A DNA stretch of 64,000 bases from Mesorhizobium loti (lineage in GTDB: Bacteria; Pseudomonadota; Alphaproteobacteria; Rhizobiales; Rhizobiaceae), in assembly GCA_014189435.1 (NCBI GenBank), contig CP050293.1, positions 4,903,001 to 4,967,000 on the forward strand, read 5' to 3'. How positions within the stretch are numbered: position 1 is the first letter of the stretch; every line of letters starts with the position of its first letter. The position numbers and the translations under genes are program-made. Below the pieces are notes generated by a model. It was not told where the DNA came from, searched no databases, and saw only the letters and a program-made list of their open reading frames with translations. This document shows, piece after piece, positions 9,233 through 17,475 of this stretch.

Positions 9233-10285
9233 TCAACTACTTGCAACATCAATAATCGCCTGGGCGAAAGCCTCAGGGGCTTCTTGCGGCAAGTTGTGCC
9301 CAATCCCGCCCTCTACGACGCGGTGTGAATATTTGTTCCAGAACATTTTGGCGTAGGCACTGGCATCGGGATGGGGAGCCCCATTGGCATCACCTTCGAG
9401 GGTGATCGTCGGCACGTCGATGAGGGGTGCCTGAGCAAGTCGCCGCTCGAATTCGTCATACTGCGGCTCTCCCTCGGCGAGGCCGAGCCGCCAGCGGTAA
9501 TTGTGCATCACGATGTCGATGTGATCCGGATTGTCGAACGCAGGTGCGCTGCGTTCGAAAGTGGCGTCGTCAAAGCTCCATTGCGGCGATGCCGTCTGCC
9601 AGATCAGCTTGGCGAACTCACGTCTGTTCTTCTCGTAGCCGGCGCGACCGCGTTCGGTGGCGAAGTAAAATTGATACCACCACTGCAGTTCGGCCTTCGG
9701 CGGTAGCGGCTGCTTGCCCAGTTGCTGATTTCCGATGAGATATCCACTCACCGATACCATAGCCTTGCAACGTTCCGGCCACAGCGCGGCAACAATGTTT
9801 GCCGTGCGGGCGCCCCAGTCGCAGCCGCCGATCGTGGCAGTTTCGATCTTCAGAGCATCCATCAAGGCGATGAGGTCGACAGCGAACGCCGATTGTTGAC
9901 CATTGCGCTCCGTCTTGTCCGAAAGGAAGTGGGTGGTGCCATAGCCACGCTGGTAAGGAACGATCACGCGATACCCCTTCGCTGCTAGCAATGGAGCGAC
10001 GTCGACATAGGAGTGGATGTCGTATGGCCATCCGTGAAGCAGAATGACAGGCCCCCCGTCGGCCGGCCCCAACTCGGCATATCCAACGTTCAGCTGCCCA
10101 GCATCGATCTGCCTGAGCGGACCGAACGATTTCGGCGAAGCCGGCATGGCCTTCGCTGCCTCGCTGGACGCCGCATTCGCTTGCTTGTCTGCGCCAAGCT
10201 CGAAGGCGGCGAGTGTCATTGCGGCGACGCCGATGAGACTGCGGCGACGGTGATTGATTGTCTCGGAGGGTTCAGTCCTGGTCAT
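9233..10285 (-). CDS. Tat-exported alpha/beta hydrolase (epoxide hydrolase/dehalogenase-like)
   Basis: A 350-residue protein. The ATG at 10285 has GGGAG 8 nt upstream and leads into a twin-arginine signal (HRRRSLIGVAAM). The hydrolase core has HGWPYD as oxyanion loop, nucleophile Asp156 in GGCDWGAR, and a C-terminal GGIGHNLPQE carrying the catalytic His. Lack of the EHN domain separates it from the hydrolase at 4476. An Asp nucleophile fits epoxide hydrolases and haloalkane dehalogenases; the substrate is unknown. It is divergent from the receiver gene at 10800, across a gap with two ACACC motifs. Confidence 0.88.
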   Translation of the reverse strand: MTRTEPSETINHRRRSLIGVAAMTLAAFELGADKQANAASSEAAKAMPASPKSFGPLRQIDAGQLNVGYAELGPADGGPVILLHGWPYDIHSYVDVAPLLAAKGYRVIVPYQRGYGTTHFLSDKTERNGQQSAFAVDLIALMDALKIETATIGGCDWGARTANIVAALWPERCKAMVSVSGYLIGNQQLGKQPLPPKAELQWWYQFYFATERGRAGYEKNRREFAKLIWQTASPQWSFDDATFERSAPAFDNPDHIDIVMHNYRWRLGLAEGEPQYDEFERRLAQAPLIDVPTITLEGDANGAPHPDASAYAKMFWNKYSHRVVEGGIGHNLPQEAPEAFAQAIIDVASS

Positions 10286-10546
10286 GATCAAACTCCCTAT
10301 GATTATAGCCGGAAGGGCGGCGCGGTTCAGCGCCGTGACGTCAAGGTTGAAGATTTTCTCCAAAGGGTCAGCGTGAGGCTCACGAGCAGCTCCCATGGTG
10401 ACGGCGTTCCGCGCGACGATCCGTGGACCAACCTGGCAGCGCCGGCAGCGGACGAAGCGGCTAGAAAGAAATCGATCATAACGCGATTCAAATCCGTTCC
10501 ACCCCCATTCGGGGTGTGGAGGACAGATTGTCCGACCTGATACGCA

Positions 10547-10670
10547 AATCCATTACACCAAGGTGTCGCCAATACCTTCGGATTGGTCGCGCTGGCGCTC
10601 GTGCATCGGTAGGTGCGATCGGACGCACCAGGGTGAAGAAGGAGAAAACCGACACCAAGGCACAATAGGA
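10547..10670. promoter_or_regulatory. second inverted pair of ACACC-CAATGGA motifs
   Basis: In the 514-bp gap between the divergent hydrolase and receiver genes, GACACCTTGGTGTAATGGAT is read on the minus strand (10567-10548) and GACACCAAGGCACAATAGGA on the plus strand (10651-10670). The minus-strand copy continues on its far side with about 25 bp closely matching the sequence at 451-470 (GATACCTTGGGAT versus AATACCTTCGGAT). The remaining parts of the gap show no gene. Confidence 0.5.
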
Positions 10671-10799
10671 ATCTAGCGACAGCCGATGAACAATGGTTGT
10701 AAGCGGACGCAGGCGGAAATGGCAAGAAGTGAAAAAAGTACGCGTGATGGACGCGGGGAGCAAACCGCTCAGTCCGAAAGAAAGTGCAGCGAATAATTC

Positions 10800-11186
10800 A
10801 TGAAACTTACCAGTCGGCTCGTGGCCATCGTCGATGACGACGAATCCGTGCGTGAGTCCCTCCCCGACCTGCTCAAGGAATTGGGATTTAGCGCGGCGGT
10901 ATTCGCTTCCTCCGAGGAATTTTTGGCCAGTGATATCGTGCAAGATGCCAAGCTCTTAATTCTCGATGTCACGATGCCTGGCATGACTGGCCCAGATCTG
11001 TATCGCGAACTGAAGCGCCGACGTGTCCCAAGTCCGGTAATTTTCATCACGGGGCAAAAAGATGAAGCGTTGCGGTCGCTGCTTGTGGACGATGGCGCGG
11101 TAGCGTGCCTGTTCAAGCCGTTCAGCGACGCGTCCTTGCAGGACGCGCTCCGTTTGGCAGTCCGCCGGGCTGGATCAGTCGGATGA
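10800..11186 (+). CDS. output-less single receiver-domain response regulator
   Basis: A 128-residue receiver-only protein. It has DDD near residue 14, the phosphoacceptor Asp in LILDVTMPGMTGPDL, Thr in FITGQKD and Lys in CLFKPFSDASLQ. It shares the block DDDESVRESLPDLL and the PGMTGPDL loop with the receiver at 2951, so the two are paralogues. There is no adjacent kinase, which makes it an orphan that could be served by the kinase at 582. No output domain follows before the stop. Confidence 0.86.
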   Translation: MKLTSRLVAIVDDDESVRESLPDLLKELGFSAAVFASSEEFLASDIVQDAKLLILDVTMPGMTGPDLYRELKRRRVPSPVIFITGQKDEALRSLLVDDGAVACLFKPFSDASLQDALRLAVRRAGSVG

Positions 11187-11412
11187 TTATCACAGCCCGC
11201 GACGATACCGTGGATGAGTGTGCCACGAACTCAGAATCGCGGGACTCTTAGGCCGCACGTCGCGACAAAAAGGTGGTCGTCATTACAGGCGAAAGTGGAG
11301 ACCTAAAATTGGGCTGGGACGGTTTGCCCACGCTCGAATACCGGCAGCAGACGGCGGCGAAAGACTAAAGCTCTCTTGAACCCAGGCCCGAAAGAGCGAA
11401 TGGAGATTATCG

Positions 11413-12090
11413 ATGAAAATCCTGATGGTTTTGACTTCGCACGACAGGCTTGGGGATACGGGCAAGCCGACCGGGTTTTGGCTGGAGGAGTTTGCAGCAC
11501 CCTATTACGTGTTCCAGGGCGCCGGCGCGGAAGTAACGTTAGCTTCGCCCAAGGGCGGCCACCCTCCGATCGATCCCAAGAGTGACGATCCGGACAACCA
11601 GACTGAGGCGATGACTCGTTTCAAGGGTGATCCCGCAACTCAGGCGCTCCTGGCAAACACAGAAATGCTTCGCGACATAAAGGCGGATGGCTTTGATGCG
11701 GTCTTTTATCCCGGCGGTCATGGTCCTATGTGGGATCTGGTCGACGACAAGGATTCGATCGCGCTTATCGAGGAGTTCTACAACGCAGGCAAGCCGGTCG
11801 CGGCCGTCTGCCACGCCCCGGCGGTGCTGCTCAAGGTAACCTACCAGGGGCAGCCGATAGTCAGGGGCAAGCGCGTCACCGGCTTTACCAACACCGAGGA
11901 AGAAGCCGTGCAATTGACGAACGTCGTACCGTTTCTTCTCGAAGACGAATTGAAACGCCTGGGCGGGCGCTATGAGAAAAAGGAAGATTGGGCCGATTTC
12001 ACGGTTGTCGACGGTCGCCTGATCACTGGCCAGAACCCCTCATCGTCCGGCTCGGCTGCGGTAAATTTGCTTGGAGTTTTGCGGCTTTAG
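11413..12090 (+). CDS. DJ-1/PfpI family protein (Hsp31-like type 1 glutamine amidotransferase)
   Basis: A 225-residue protein with GGAG 7 nt before the ATG. The nucleophile elbow is AAVCHAPAVLL (Cys133, followed by His134), and the acidic partner is Glu25/26 in GFWLEEF. The loop FYPGGHGPMWD and the insertion typical of the Hsp31 subgroup (about 225 residues) are present. Members act as glyoxalase III, chaperones or deglycases, depending on the report. It fits the detoxification theme of its neighbours (VOC, hydrolases). Confidence 0.88.
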   Translation: MKILMVLTSHDRLGDTGKPTGFWLEEFAAPYYVFQGAGAEVTLASPKGGHPPIDPKSDDPDNQTEAMTRFKGDPATQALLANTEMLRDIKADGFDAVFYPGGHGPMWDLVDDKDSIALIEEFYNAGKPVAAVCHAPAVLLKVTYQGQPIVRGKRVTGFTNTEEEAVQLTNVVPFLLEDELKRLGGRYEKKEDWADFTVVDGRLITGQNPSSSGSAAVNLLGVLRL

Positions 12091-12332
12091 ATGGCGTTCG
12101 CGACAGCTTTGGCCACCCAGGCTCCGTGATGGCCCTGTTCCAACATTGACGTTTGCCCGCAGATGGATGATCCTCGACGTCACGATCGTTTGATCGGGCC
12201 TGAAGAGGAAGCGGCGGTGAAAGAATGCCGTCGATCGTTTTCCACAAGGCTGCTGCGCAGGACGCGCTGAGTTTTGCGCTCACGAGCTTGATCGTCTAAT
12301 CCTGTAGTCGTGACCTGGAGAGGGTAGTTTCG

Positions 12333-12992
12333 ATGGTTACGGGTTTCTCAACTGGCCAAGGCGGGGCAGCGGCGGCATCTGTGCCGACGCCTGTCGTGTT
12401 CGTCGTGGATGACGACATTTCCGTTCGTGAATCTCTCGAGTTGCTCATACGCTCCGCAGGCTGGCAGCCACAGATGTTCGAGTCGGCGGAGCCGTTCCTC
12501 TCTCATGCTCGGGCGCCGGTTCCGAATTGCCTGATTCTGGACGTCAATCTCCCTGATCTCAATGGACTTGATTTGCAGGAGTTGATCGCTGTCGAGCACG
12601 CGGACATGCCGATCATCTTCATAACCGGTTACGGCGATGTGCCGACGACGGTCAAGGCGATGAAGGCCGGCGCCGTTGAGTTTCTGACAAAACCATTCAG
12701 CGATGACGTGGTGATACCGGCTATCGAAAAGGCGCTCGAACGAAGCAGGGCCCTACTTGTTCGCGACGCAGAGATGCGCTTGCTCAAGGACCGATATGCA
12801 TCGCTCAGTCGCCGCGAGCGAGAGGTCATGGCATTGGTGGCGTCCGGGCTGCTGAACAAACAGGTCGGCTTCGAGCTAGGCATTAGCGAGATCACGGTGA
12901 AAGCGCACCGAGGTCAAGTGATGCGAAAGATGGAAGCCCGCTCGCTCCCGTATCTGCTGAGCATGGCGGCGAAACTCGGCCTGTCAGGCTAG
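12333..12992 (+). CDS. FixJ-family two-component response regulator with LuxR-type HTH
   Basis: A 219-residue regulator. The receiver spans about 20-140, with acidic residues DDD at 26-28, phosphoacceptor Asp70 (LILDVNLPDLNGLDL), Thr in FITGYGD and Lys in FLTKPFSDD. A LuxR/NarL-type helix-turn-helix follows at about 155-215 (LSRREREVMALVASGL, ISEITVKAHRGQVMRKM). It is the only locally encoded regulator with both domains, so it may be the output of the kinase at 582 and bind the ACACC motifs; that link is inferred. Confidence 0.9.
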   Translation: MVTGFSTGQGGAAAASVPTPVVFVVDDDISVRESLELLIRSAGWQPQMFESAEPFLSHARAPVPNCLILDVNLPDLNGLDLQELIAVEHADMPIIFITGYGDVPTTVKAMKAGAVEFLTKPFSDDVVIPAIEKALERSRALLVRDAEMRLLKDRYASLSRREREVMALVASGLLNKQVGFELGISEITVKAHRGQVMRKMEARSLPYLLSMAAKLGLSG

Positions 12993-13274
12993 CTGCGATT
13001 TGGTCGGAATTTCTGTAGCTGCCAACAGACGGCACTACGCGGATCGGTATCAAAACTCCAACCGATCCATCTGACTGAATGTCAGAAACGCACTAGAAGC
13101 GGGCATACGGATAAGCGACATTGTACGACCGAAATTGGGCCGACAGCGGACGGTCCGGTTTCAACCAACTTCTGCGGTTAGCTGTCGTTCCGAAACCGAC
13201 GCACAATCAGTGGTCGCGCCGGTCAAAGCCGCCCCTTACGCGAGCCTGCGTCGTCGCTGGCGAATAGCTCAGTG

Positions 13275-13907
13275 TTAGATTTTCACAAACCGATAGGTGA
13301 AGCGATCGGTCTCGCCCTTGATCGAGGTATCGAACACCTTGATCGAGTGCGCATCATCCTTATTCGCGAGTACGGTGCTTTCCGCGTCCAGTACGAAGCC
13401 GGCCGCCACGACCTCCTCGCGGACGGACGCAGGCTCAATTCGATGCAGCGACTGGGTGTCGCTCGTGCCCGACCCTAAGGCGGCGGCGTGGTCGACGATG
13501 ACGTAGGACCCACCGGGCTTTAGCCGATCGTAGACGGCTCGATTGAAGTCGGCCGCGGTCGCGCCCCTGGCCTGGATCAACTCGGTATGGAGATCGTGGT
13601 AGAACAGGTGCAGCCACAGGACATCCGCCGGTTGCGTAACCTCCGGCATCGCCACCAGGTCCGCCGAGACGGCTTCGACGTTCTCTCGGCCCGGCTCCTT
13701 CGCAAGCGTCCGCATGCTGCCGACCGGATCGTTCTTGAAGTGGGCGACTTCGGCAGGCACGAAGCTGTAGACCCGTCCTTCGGGTCCCACGATGTCGGAG
13801 AAGAGACGGGTCCAGTCGCCGTCGCCTGGGTAAACGTCAATGACGGTGGAGCCCGCAACAACTCGTGCGAACCGGATCAACTCGGATACCTTGGATTGGT
13901 CGTACAT
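13275..13907 (-). CDS. class I SAM-dependent methyltransferase
   Basis: A 210-residue protein. Motif I appears as VIDVYPGDGDWTRLF, with a D-x-Y-P-G-D-G variant of the glycine-rich SAM loop. The post-II acidic strand and a DVLWLHLFYHDLH segment follow, then LKPGGSYVIVDH at the usual motif III position. It resembles the group of predicted exported or stress-linked methyltransferases with this motif I. The ATG is preceded by AAAGGAAAT. It is the last gene of a leftward run beginning at the SDR gene. Confidence 0.82.
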   Translation of the reverse strand: MYDQSKVSELIRFARVVAGSTVIDVYPGDGDWTRLFSDIVGPEGRVYSFVPAEVAHFKNDPVGSMRTLAKEPGRENVEAVSADLVAMPEVTQPADVLWLHLFYHDLHTELIQARGATAADFNRAVYDRLKPGGSYVIVDHAAALGSGTSDTQSLHRIEPASVREEVVAAGFVLDAESTVLANKDDAHSIKVFDTSIKGETDRFTYRFVKI

Positions 13908-13964
13908 CGGAATTTCCTTTACGATTGGGCATTCGACGGGCGCGCTCGGAACAGATGGCCAGCT

Positions 13965-14141
13965 TTACGCCGGCCGGGACGGGGCCATCTCGGAAGCACG
14001 CGTCAGGGCTTGCGTGTCGACATACTCCCGGATGGTCCTCACTTTGCCACCTCGAAGGGTAATGGCGAATACCCAATCGTCCTTGAACGTCTTATTCGCG
14101 GCTCGCACGCCTTCTGAGATGACCGTCTCGCGCGTTCGTTC
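13965..14141 (-). pseudogene. remnant of a SnoaL-like (NTF2-fold) protein, C-terminal part only
   Basis: Between the VOC stop and the methyltransferase start, one frame encodes a C-terminal SnoaL-like piece: FKDDWVFAITLRGGKV, then REYVDTQAL, ending at a TAA at 13965. Such DWVF-xx-xx-GKI-xx-REYxDT endings are typical of the SnoaL-like family. There is no start codon or N-terminal half. It continues in the VOC reading frame directly after the VOC stop codon, so readthrough would fuse the two. A decayed separate gene is the simplest reading. Confidence 0.6.
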
Positions 14142-14813
14142 TTATATTGGCAGCGCTTTGCCTGCCTTCTCCGCCGCCATATACTGCGCGTACCAGTCCG
14201 GCCAATTCGCATCACGCTGGCCGCCTGTCCGCTTCTCGTGCTCGCCATGGGCCACAGACGCACGCCGGAGCGCGGCCGCGAGCTCGGTCGACGAGGCAAA
14301 TGTGGTTTCGCCAGTGTCGACGCGGCCGGGCGCTCGCGCAGTGACCTCCTGCAACATCCAGATATTTCCGGCCGGATCGCTAAAGGATGCCCACGACAAG
14401 TAGCTGCGCCGTTCGGGGTCTGGACCGATGACGCGGCCTTCACTGCCGGCATAGTGGAACACTTCGCTCACGTCGACGCCGCGATCGGCGAGTTCGCCGC
14501 GCGCTATTTCGATGTCCGACACGACGAGCTCGCCACAGCTTCTGAGGACATCGAGTTCGAGCTGGGCATAGGGTTCCGTTCTGGTCCCTGAGCCGAAGAC
14601 TACGGAACACGGCGAACCAGGAGGCGTAAACTGGATGACGCGAAATCCGTCGCCTGTGAGGTCGGCGTCCAGTCGCCAGCCCAAGCCGCTATAGAAGTGT
14701 TTGGCACGGTCGATGTCCGCAACGGGAATGACCGCGACCTCGAGCCTTATGTCTACGCCTCGCGCTGTCGGCGTTGCGATCGCGGTTTCGCTGGGCAGTT
14801 GAGCAACGTTCAT
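14142..14813 (-). CDS. VOC (glyoxalase/bleomycin-resistance) family protein, paralogue of 3582
   Basis: A 223-residue protein. AAAGGAGG ends 5 nt before the ATG at 14813, which decides the start over a GTG two codons upstream. The VOC module begins LEVAVIPVADIDRAKHFY and ends SFSDPAGNIWMLQEV. Compared with the paralogue at 3582 it carries an insertion around TRTEPYAQLELDVLR in the middle strand. The C-terminal HGEHEKRTGG and WYAQYM are shared. It lies 47 bp downstream of the SDR gene in the same direction, so cotranscription is likely. Confidence 0.85.
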   Translation of the reverse strand: MNVAQLPSETAIATPTARGVDIRLEVAVIPVADIDRAKHFYSGLGWRLDADLTGDGFRVIQFTPPGSPCSVVFGSGTRTEPYAQLELDVLRSCGELVVSDIEIARGELADRGVDVSEVFHYAGSEGRVIGPDPERRSYLSWASFSDPAGNIWMLQEVTARAPGRVDTGETTFASSTELAAALRRASVAHGEHEKRTGGQRDANWPDWYAQYMAAEKAGKALPI

Positions 14814-14860
14814 ATTCACCTCCTTTGATTTGACTATTTTAGAAAGGCGTCTTCATTCCG

Positions 14861-15673
14861 TCAGGCCACCGCGGCGACGCGATAACGAGCCGGAGTAGCA
14901 CTGAGCGATAGGTTCGGAACGAGCTTCTGGCGTGCCGCTTCATATGCGTGCCAATCACCTGCCTCTGGCAGTGAAGGGATGGTTACCAACTCGCCTTGGT
15001 CCAAGCCGGCAAGTGCAGCATCGACTAGATCGTCTGGCTGCATGACCTCAAGTGTCTTATTCGGCAGTTGGTCGAGCGACCCTCCCGAGACATCCCAGAA
15101 GTTGGTCGCGATTACCCCGGGCAAAATCGCCTGGATGCGTAGGTTTTTGCCGGCAAGCTCCTTGTGAAGCGAAACGCTGAAAGCCAGGACAAAGGCTTTC
15201 GTCGCGCCGTAGACACCGTTCAGCATTTCTGGCGCAATGGCCACCGCTGAGGAGACGTTAATAATAGTGCCGCCCCCGCGCGCAACGAATGCCGGAACCG
15301 CAGCATAAGTCAATCGAGTCAGCGCCGTCACGTTCAGCTCAATCATGGCCGCCATTCTGTCGACGTTGGTCTCCAGAAGCGGCGATACCGCGCCCATGCC
15401 AGCATTGTTGACAAGCATGGTGATGCCGGGATCGCTTTCGAGTAGCGTTTCGAGCCGCGCTAGATCCATCTTTCTATTGAGGTCGACTGCGACGGCATTG
15501 ACACCGCGGCCGGTCGAGCCGGCGATGCGCTTCGCAACGTCGTCCAGTTTCGTCTGATTGCGAGCCACAAGGATCAAGTCATAACCGCGGTGCGCAAGCC
15601 GGTCGGCATAGATCGCACCAATCCCCGACGAAGCGCCCGTGACGAGAGCGATGCCTTTCCCAGAACTCGTCAT
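14861..15673 (-). CDS. short-chain dehydrogenase/reductase
   Basis: A 270-residue classical SDR. The cofactor loop is TGASSGIG (12-19), the NNAG motif lies at 89-92, catalytic Ser is in NVSSAVA, and Tyr155/Lys159 form YGATK. Arg38 and the preceding LVARN favour NADP(H). AGGAGAG lies just before the ATG. The substrate cannot be deduced. The ACACC motif at 15727-15750 lies about 55 nt upstream and points toward it, which suggests that the SDR-VOC-methyltransferase run is controlled together. Confidence 0.9.
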   Translation of the reverse strand: MTSSGKGIALVTGASSGIGAIYADRLAHRGYDLILVARNQTKLDDVAKRIAGSTGRGVNAVAVDLNRKMDLARLETLLESDPGITMLVNNAGMGAVSPLLETNVDRMAAMIELNVTALTRLTYAAVPAFVARGGGTIINVSSAVAIAPEMLNGVYGATKAFVLAFSVSLHKELAGKNLRIQAILPGVIATNFWDVSGGSLDQLPNKTLEVMQPDDLVDAALAGLDQGELVTIPSLPEAGDWHAYEAARQKLVPNLSLSATPARYRVAAVA

Positions 15674-15726
15674 GGTAGCTCTCCTTCAGCATTCGTCCGC
15701 AAAAGGATCGACGAAGGGAAACGCTA

Positions 15727-15750
15727 AATCCATTGAACGATGGTGTAGGC
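15727..15750 (-). promoter_or_regulatory. third ACACC-CAATGGA motif, upstream of the SDR operon
   Basis: On the minus strand this reads CTACACCATCGTTCAATGGA followed by TTT. It matches the minus-strand element at 447-428 (GACACCATCGTCCAATGGAT) at nearly every position. A weak possible partner lies at 15750-15768. It sits about 55 nt upstream of the SDR start, similar to the 60-nt distance seen at the kinase gene. Confidence 0.5.
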
Positions 15751-15850
15751 GACACCTGTGTATAGGTGACCGACAGGCGCTAATCCCGCCGCGAAGCGTT
15801 GGAAAAAACCGCATGGGTGACTCTCGACGTCGCGTGTATCTGCACCACCA

Positions 15851-16159
15851 TCATTGGGAACCAGGCTGGCAGGACGTGCCGCGCTGGGTGCAGACCTTCG
15901 CGCGGATGTGCATCGACGCCGGCGCCAACCTCTTCGTCACGCGATTGCGCGCGTTCTCGTATTTCTGAAGCTGCTGGAAACTGATGCCTATCGATCGGGC
16001 AAGCTGGGCTTGCGAGACATCCGATTGGACGCGAACGGTCGCAATCTGCCTGCCGACATGCTGGTCGGCGGGATGCGGATCGCTCTCGATCTTTGGCTTC
16101 AGCTCCGCCCGAAGGAGAACGGAGCGTTGCGGTTTCAACAAGGCCTTCCGATCCTCCAC
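15851..16159 (-). pseudogene. XRE-family helix-turn-helix protein with scrambled C-terminus
   Basis: The frame encodes a Cro/C1-type HTH (VGRQIATVRVQSDVSQAQLA, then IGISFQQLQKYENARNRV), which is typical of rhizobial XRE regulators. After NRV the expected AS-RL-xx-IA helix is absent and the reading continues into unrelated, Cys/Arg-rich sequence. A frameshift after NRV is likely. It could alternatively be a short functional 102-residue protein; no ribosome site is obvious. Confidence 0.5.
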
Positions 16160-16307
16160 TAGCCAGCCGGATAGAGAGTCTGTCGCCGACGCTCCGGGCT
16201 CTTCACACCGACGTCATCTCCAGATCGAATCGCCATTTAATATACCTTATCGGGTGCAAATTAACCCTATAGGTGGCAAACAATATCGGCCTGCCGATTG
16301 TGGACTC

Positions 16308-16544
16308 ATGGTCAGTCCACGACAGATTCGAGCCGCACGGGCTTTGCTTGGTTGGTCGCAGCAGGAGCTTGCTGACAAGGCAATTGTGTCGCTGAATGCG
16401 CTAGCCCGGTTGGAAAACGGCAAGGTAGATTCCCGGATCAGCACTCTGCAAGCCATTGAGGCGGCTCTGACAAAAGCAGGTGTCGAATTCCTGTCCGCTG
16501 GTCAAAAGGGTGAAGGTGTACGGCTCTTAGATCCTCAGGTTTGA
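16308..16544 (+). CDS. small XRE-family transcriptional regulator
   Basis: A 78-residue protein consisting of one HTH: RQIRAARALLGWSQQELADK, then SLNALARLENGKVDSRISTL, ending with a short tail containing VEFL. This is the standard form of the small rhizobial XRE regulators whose tail reads AGVEFL. The ATG was chosen because upstream in-frame sequence does not look like protein. The promoter region is AT-rich. Target genes are unknown. Confidence 0.8.
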   Translation: MVSPRQIRAARALLGWSQQELADKAIVSLNALARLENGKVDSRISTLQAIEAALTKAGVEFLSAGQKGEGVRLLDPQV

Positions 16545-16789
16545 ACGTTGAGTTGGCGGGAGGACGGGTTCCCATTCTCGCAATTGCAATTGCCATCCTG
16601 CGGATGACGAGAGGCAAAGTCGTGGTATTGTCGGAATCAGCCATGATCCGAACTCCTGACAGCGCGGTTTTGGTCAGGCCGATCAAAGTGTTCCTGCACC
16701 TTGATCGGTCGTAGCACGCGCGATGCATGTGCATTGCACGTGCTTTGTTATGCATTTTTTCTGCTCCAAGTTCAAGCCGAAAAGCGACA

Positions 16790-16957
16790 ATGATAAAAAA
16801 GCCATTCACAACGCGTTTGGACCCATCAGTGCTAGCTCTGGCTGAACAACTGGCAGAGTCGGAACGTCGTTCGGTAACCGCTGTCATTGAGCTCGCATTG
16901 ATCGAGTATGCAGAACGTCGCGGTGTTAAGGCGCGAGACGCCAAGAATAGCGGATAG
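16790..16957 (+). CDS. small ribbon-helix-helix protein
   Basis: A 55-residue protein: FTTRLDPSVLALAEQLAESE followed by RRSVTAVIELALIEYAERRG. The beta-strand with TTRL and two amphipathic helices match CopG/Arc-type ribbon-helix-helix DNA-binding proteins. The ATG at 16790 gives the canonical RHH start; longer upstream starts would add unconserved residues. No toxin gene follows, so an antitoxin role is unsupported. Confidence 0.65.
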   Translation: MIKKPFTTRLDPSVLALAEQLAESERRSVTAVIELALIEYAERRGVKARDAKNSG

Positions 16958-17171
16958 CTTTGTCGCGAAGCACATCATTGAACGGCCGACATGGGGCCGA
17001 CTGCGGAATGGCGGCTTCTCGCGTCCGAAGAACGATAGCGGACGTTCAGCCTGGTGGGACCAAGGTGTGAAGCTGACCAAAGTGGACCTTCTATGGCGGC
17101 TAGTTGCGCATACACGCGAGTGCTACGTTCCCAGCAAAACCACGTGACGTCTTTGTAGTCCAGGAGGACTC

Positions 17172-17420
17172 GTGGCGCGCCCGGAACGAAAGCTTGTGGC
17201 GGTTTTGGCAGCGGACGTAGCTGGCTACTCGCGTTTGATGAGAGCCGATGAGGCCGGGACTCTCTTCCATCTAAAGGCACTGCGCGCCGAAGTGATCGAT
17301 CCAAAGATCGCGCACGCGGACCTGCACTGCCACGGTTCGACAAGGACTTCGTGCAGGGCACTGCAGCAGAGTGACGGCCGGCTTCGCGCGCGCAATGGAC
17401 GCGTGCGAGACGCTGCTTGA
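17172..17420 (+). pseudogene. N-terminal fragment of a class III adenylate cyclase
   Basis: After AGGAGG and a GTG start, the frame reads RKLVAVLAADVAGYSRLMRADEAGTL and then LKALRAEVIDPKIA (quoted in two pieces). This is the classic opening of rhizobial adenylate/guanylate cyclases, where the first catalytic Asp lies in ADVAGYS. After PKIA the homology stops and the frame is unrelated and ends within 40 codons. The catalytic core is missing. Confidence 0.65.
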
Positions 17421-17475
17421 TGCCGGCTCGTATGACGCTAAGGAGGCTGCAACGTGGCGAGCGGATGCTTGCCCG

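Noticed and set aside
13167..13191. GGAAC-N16-AGTT on the minus strand
   Set aside because: It fits the EcfG pattern but no gene or terminator lies downstream; one or two chance matches are expected in 64 kb.
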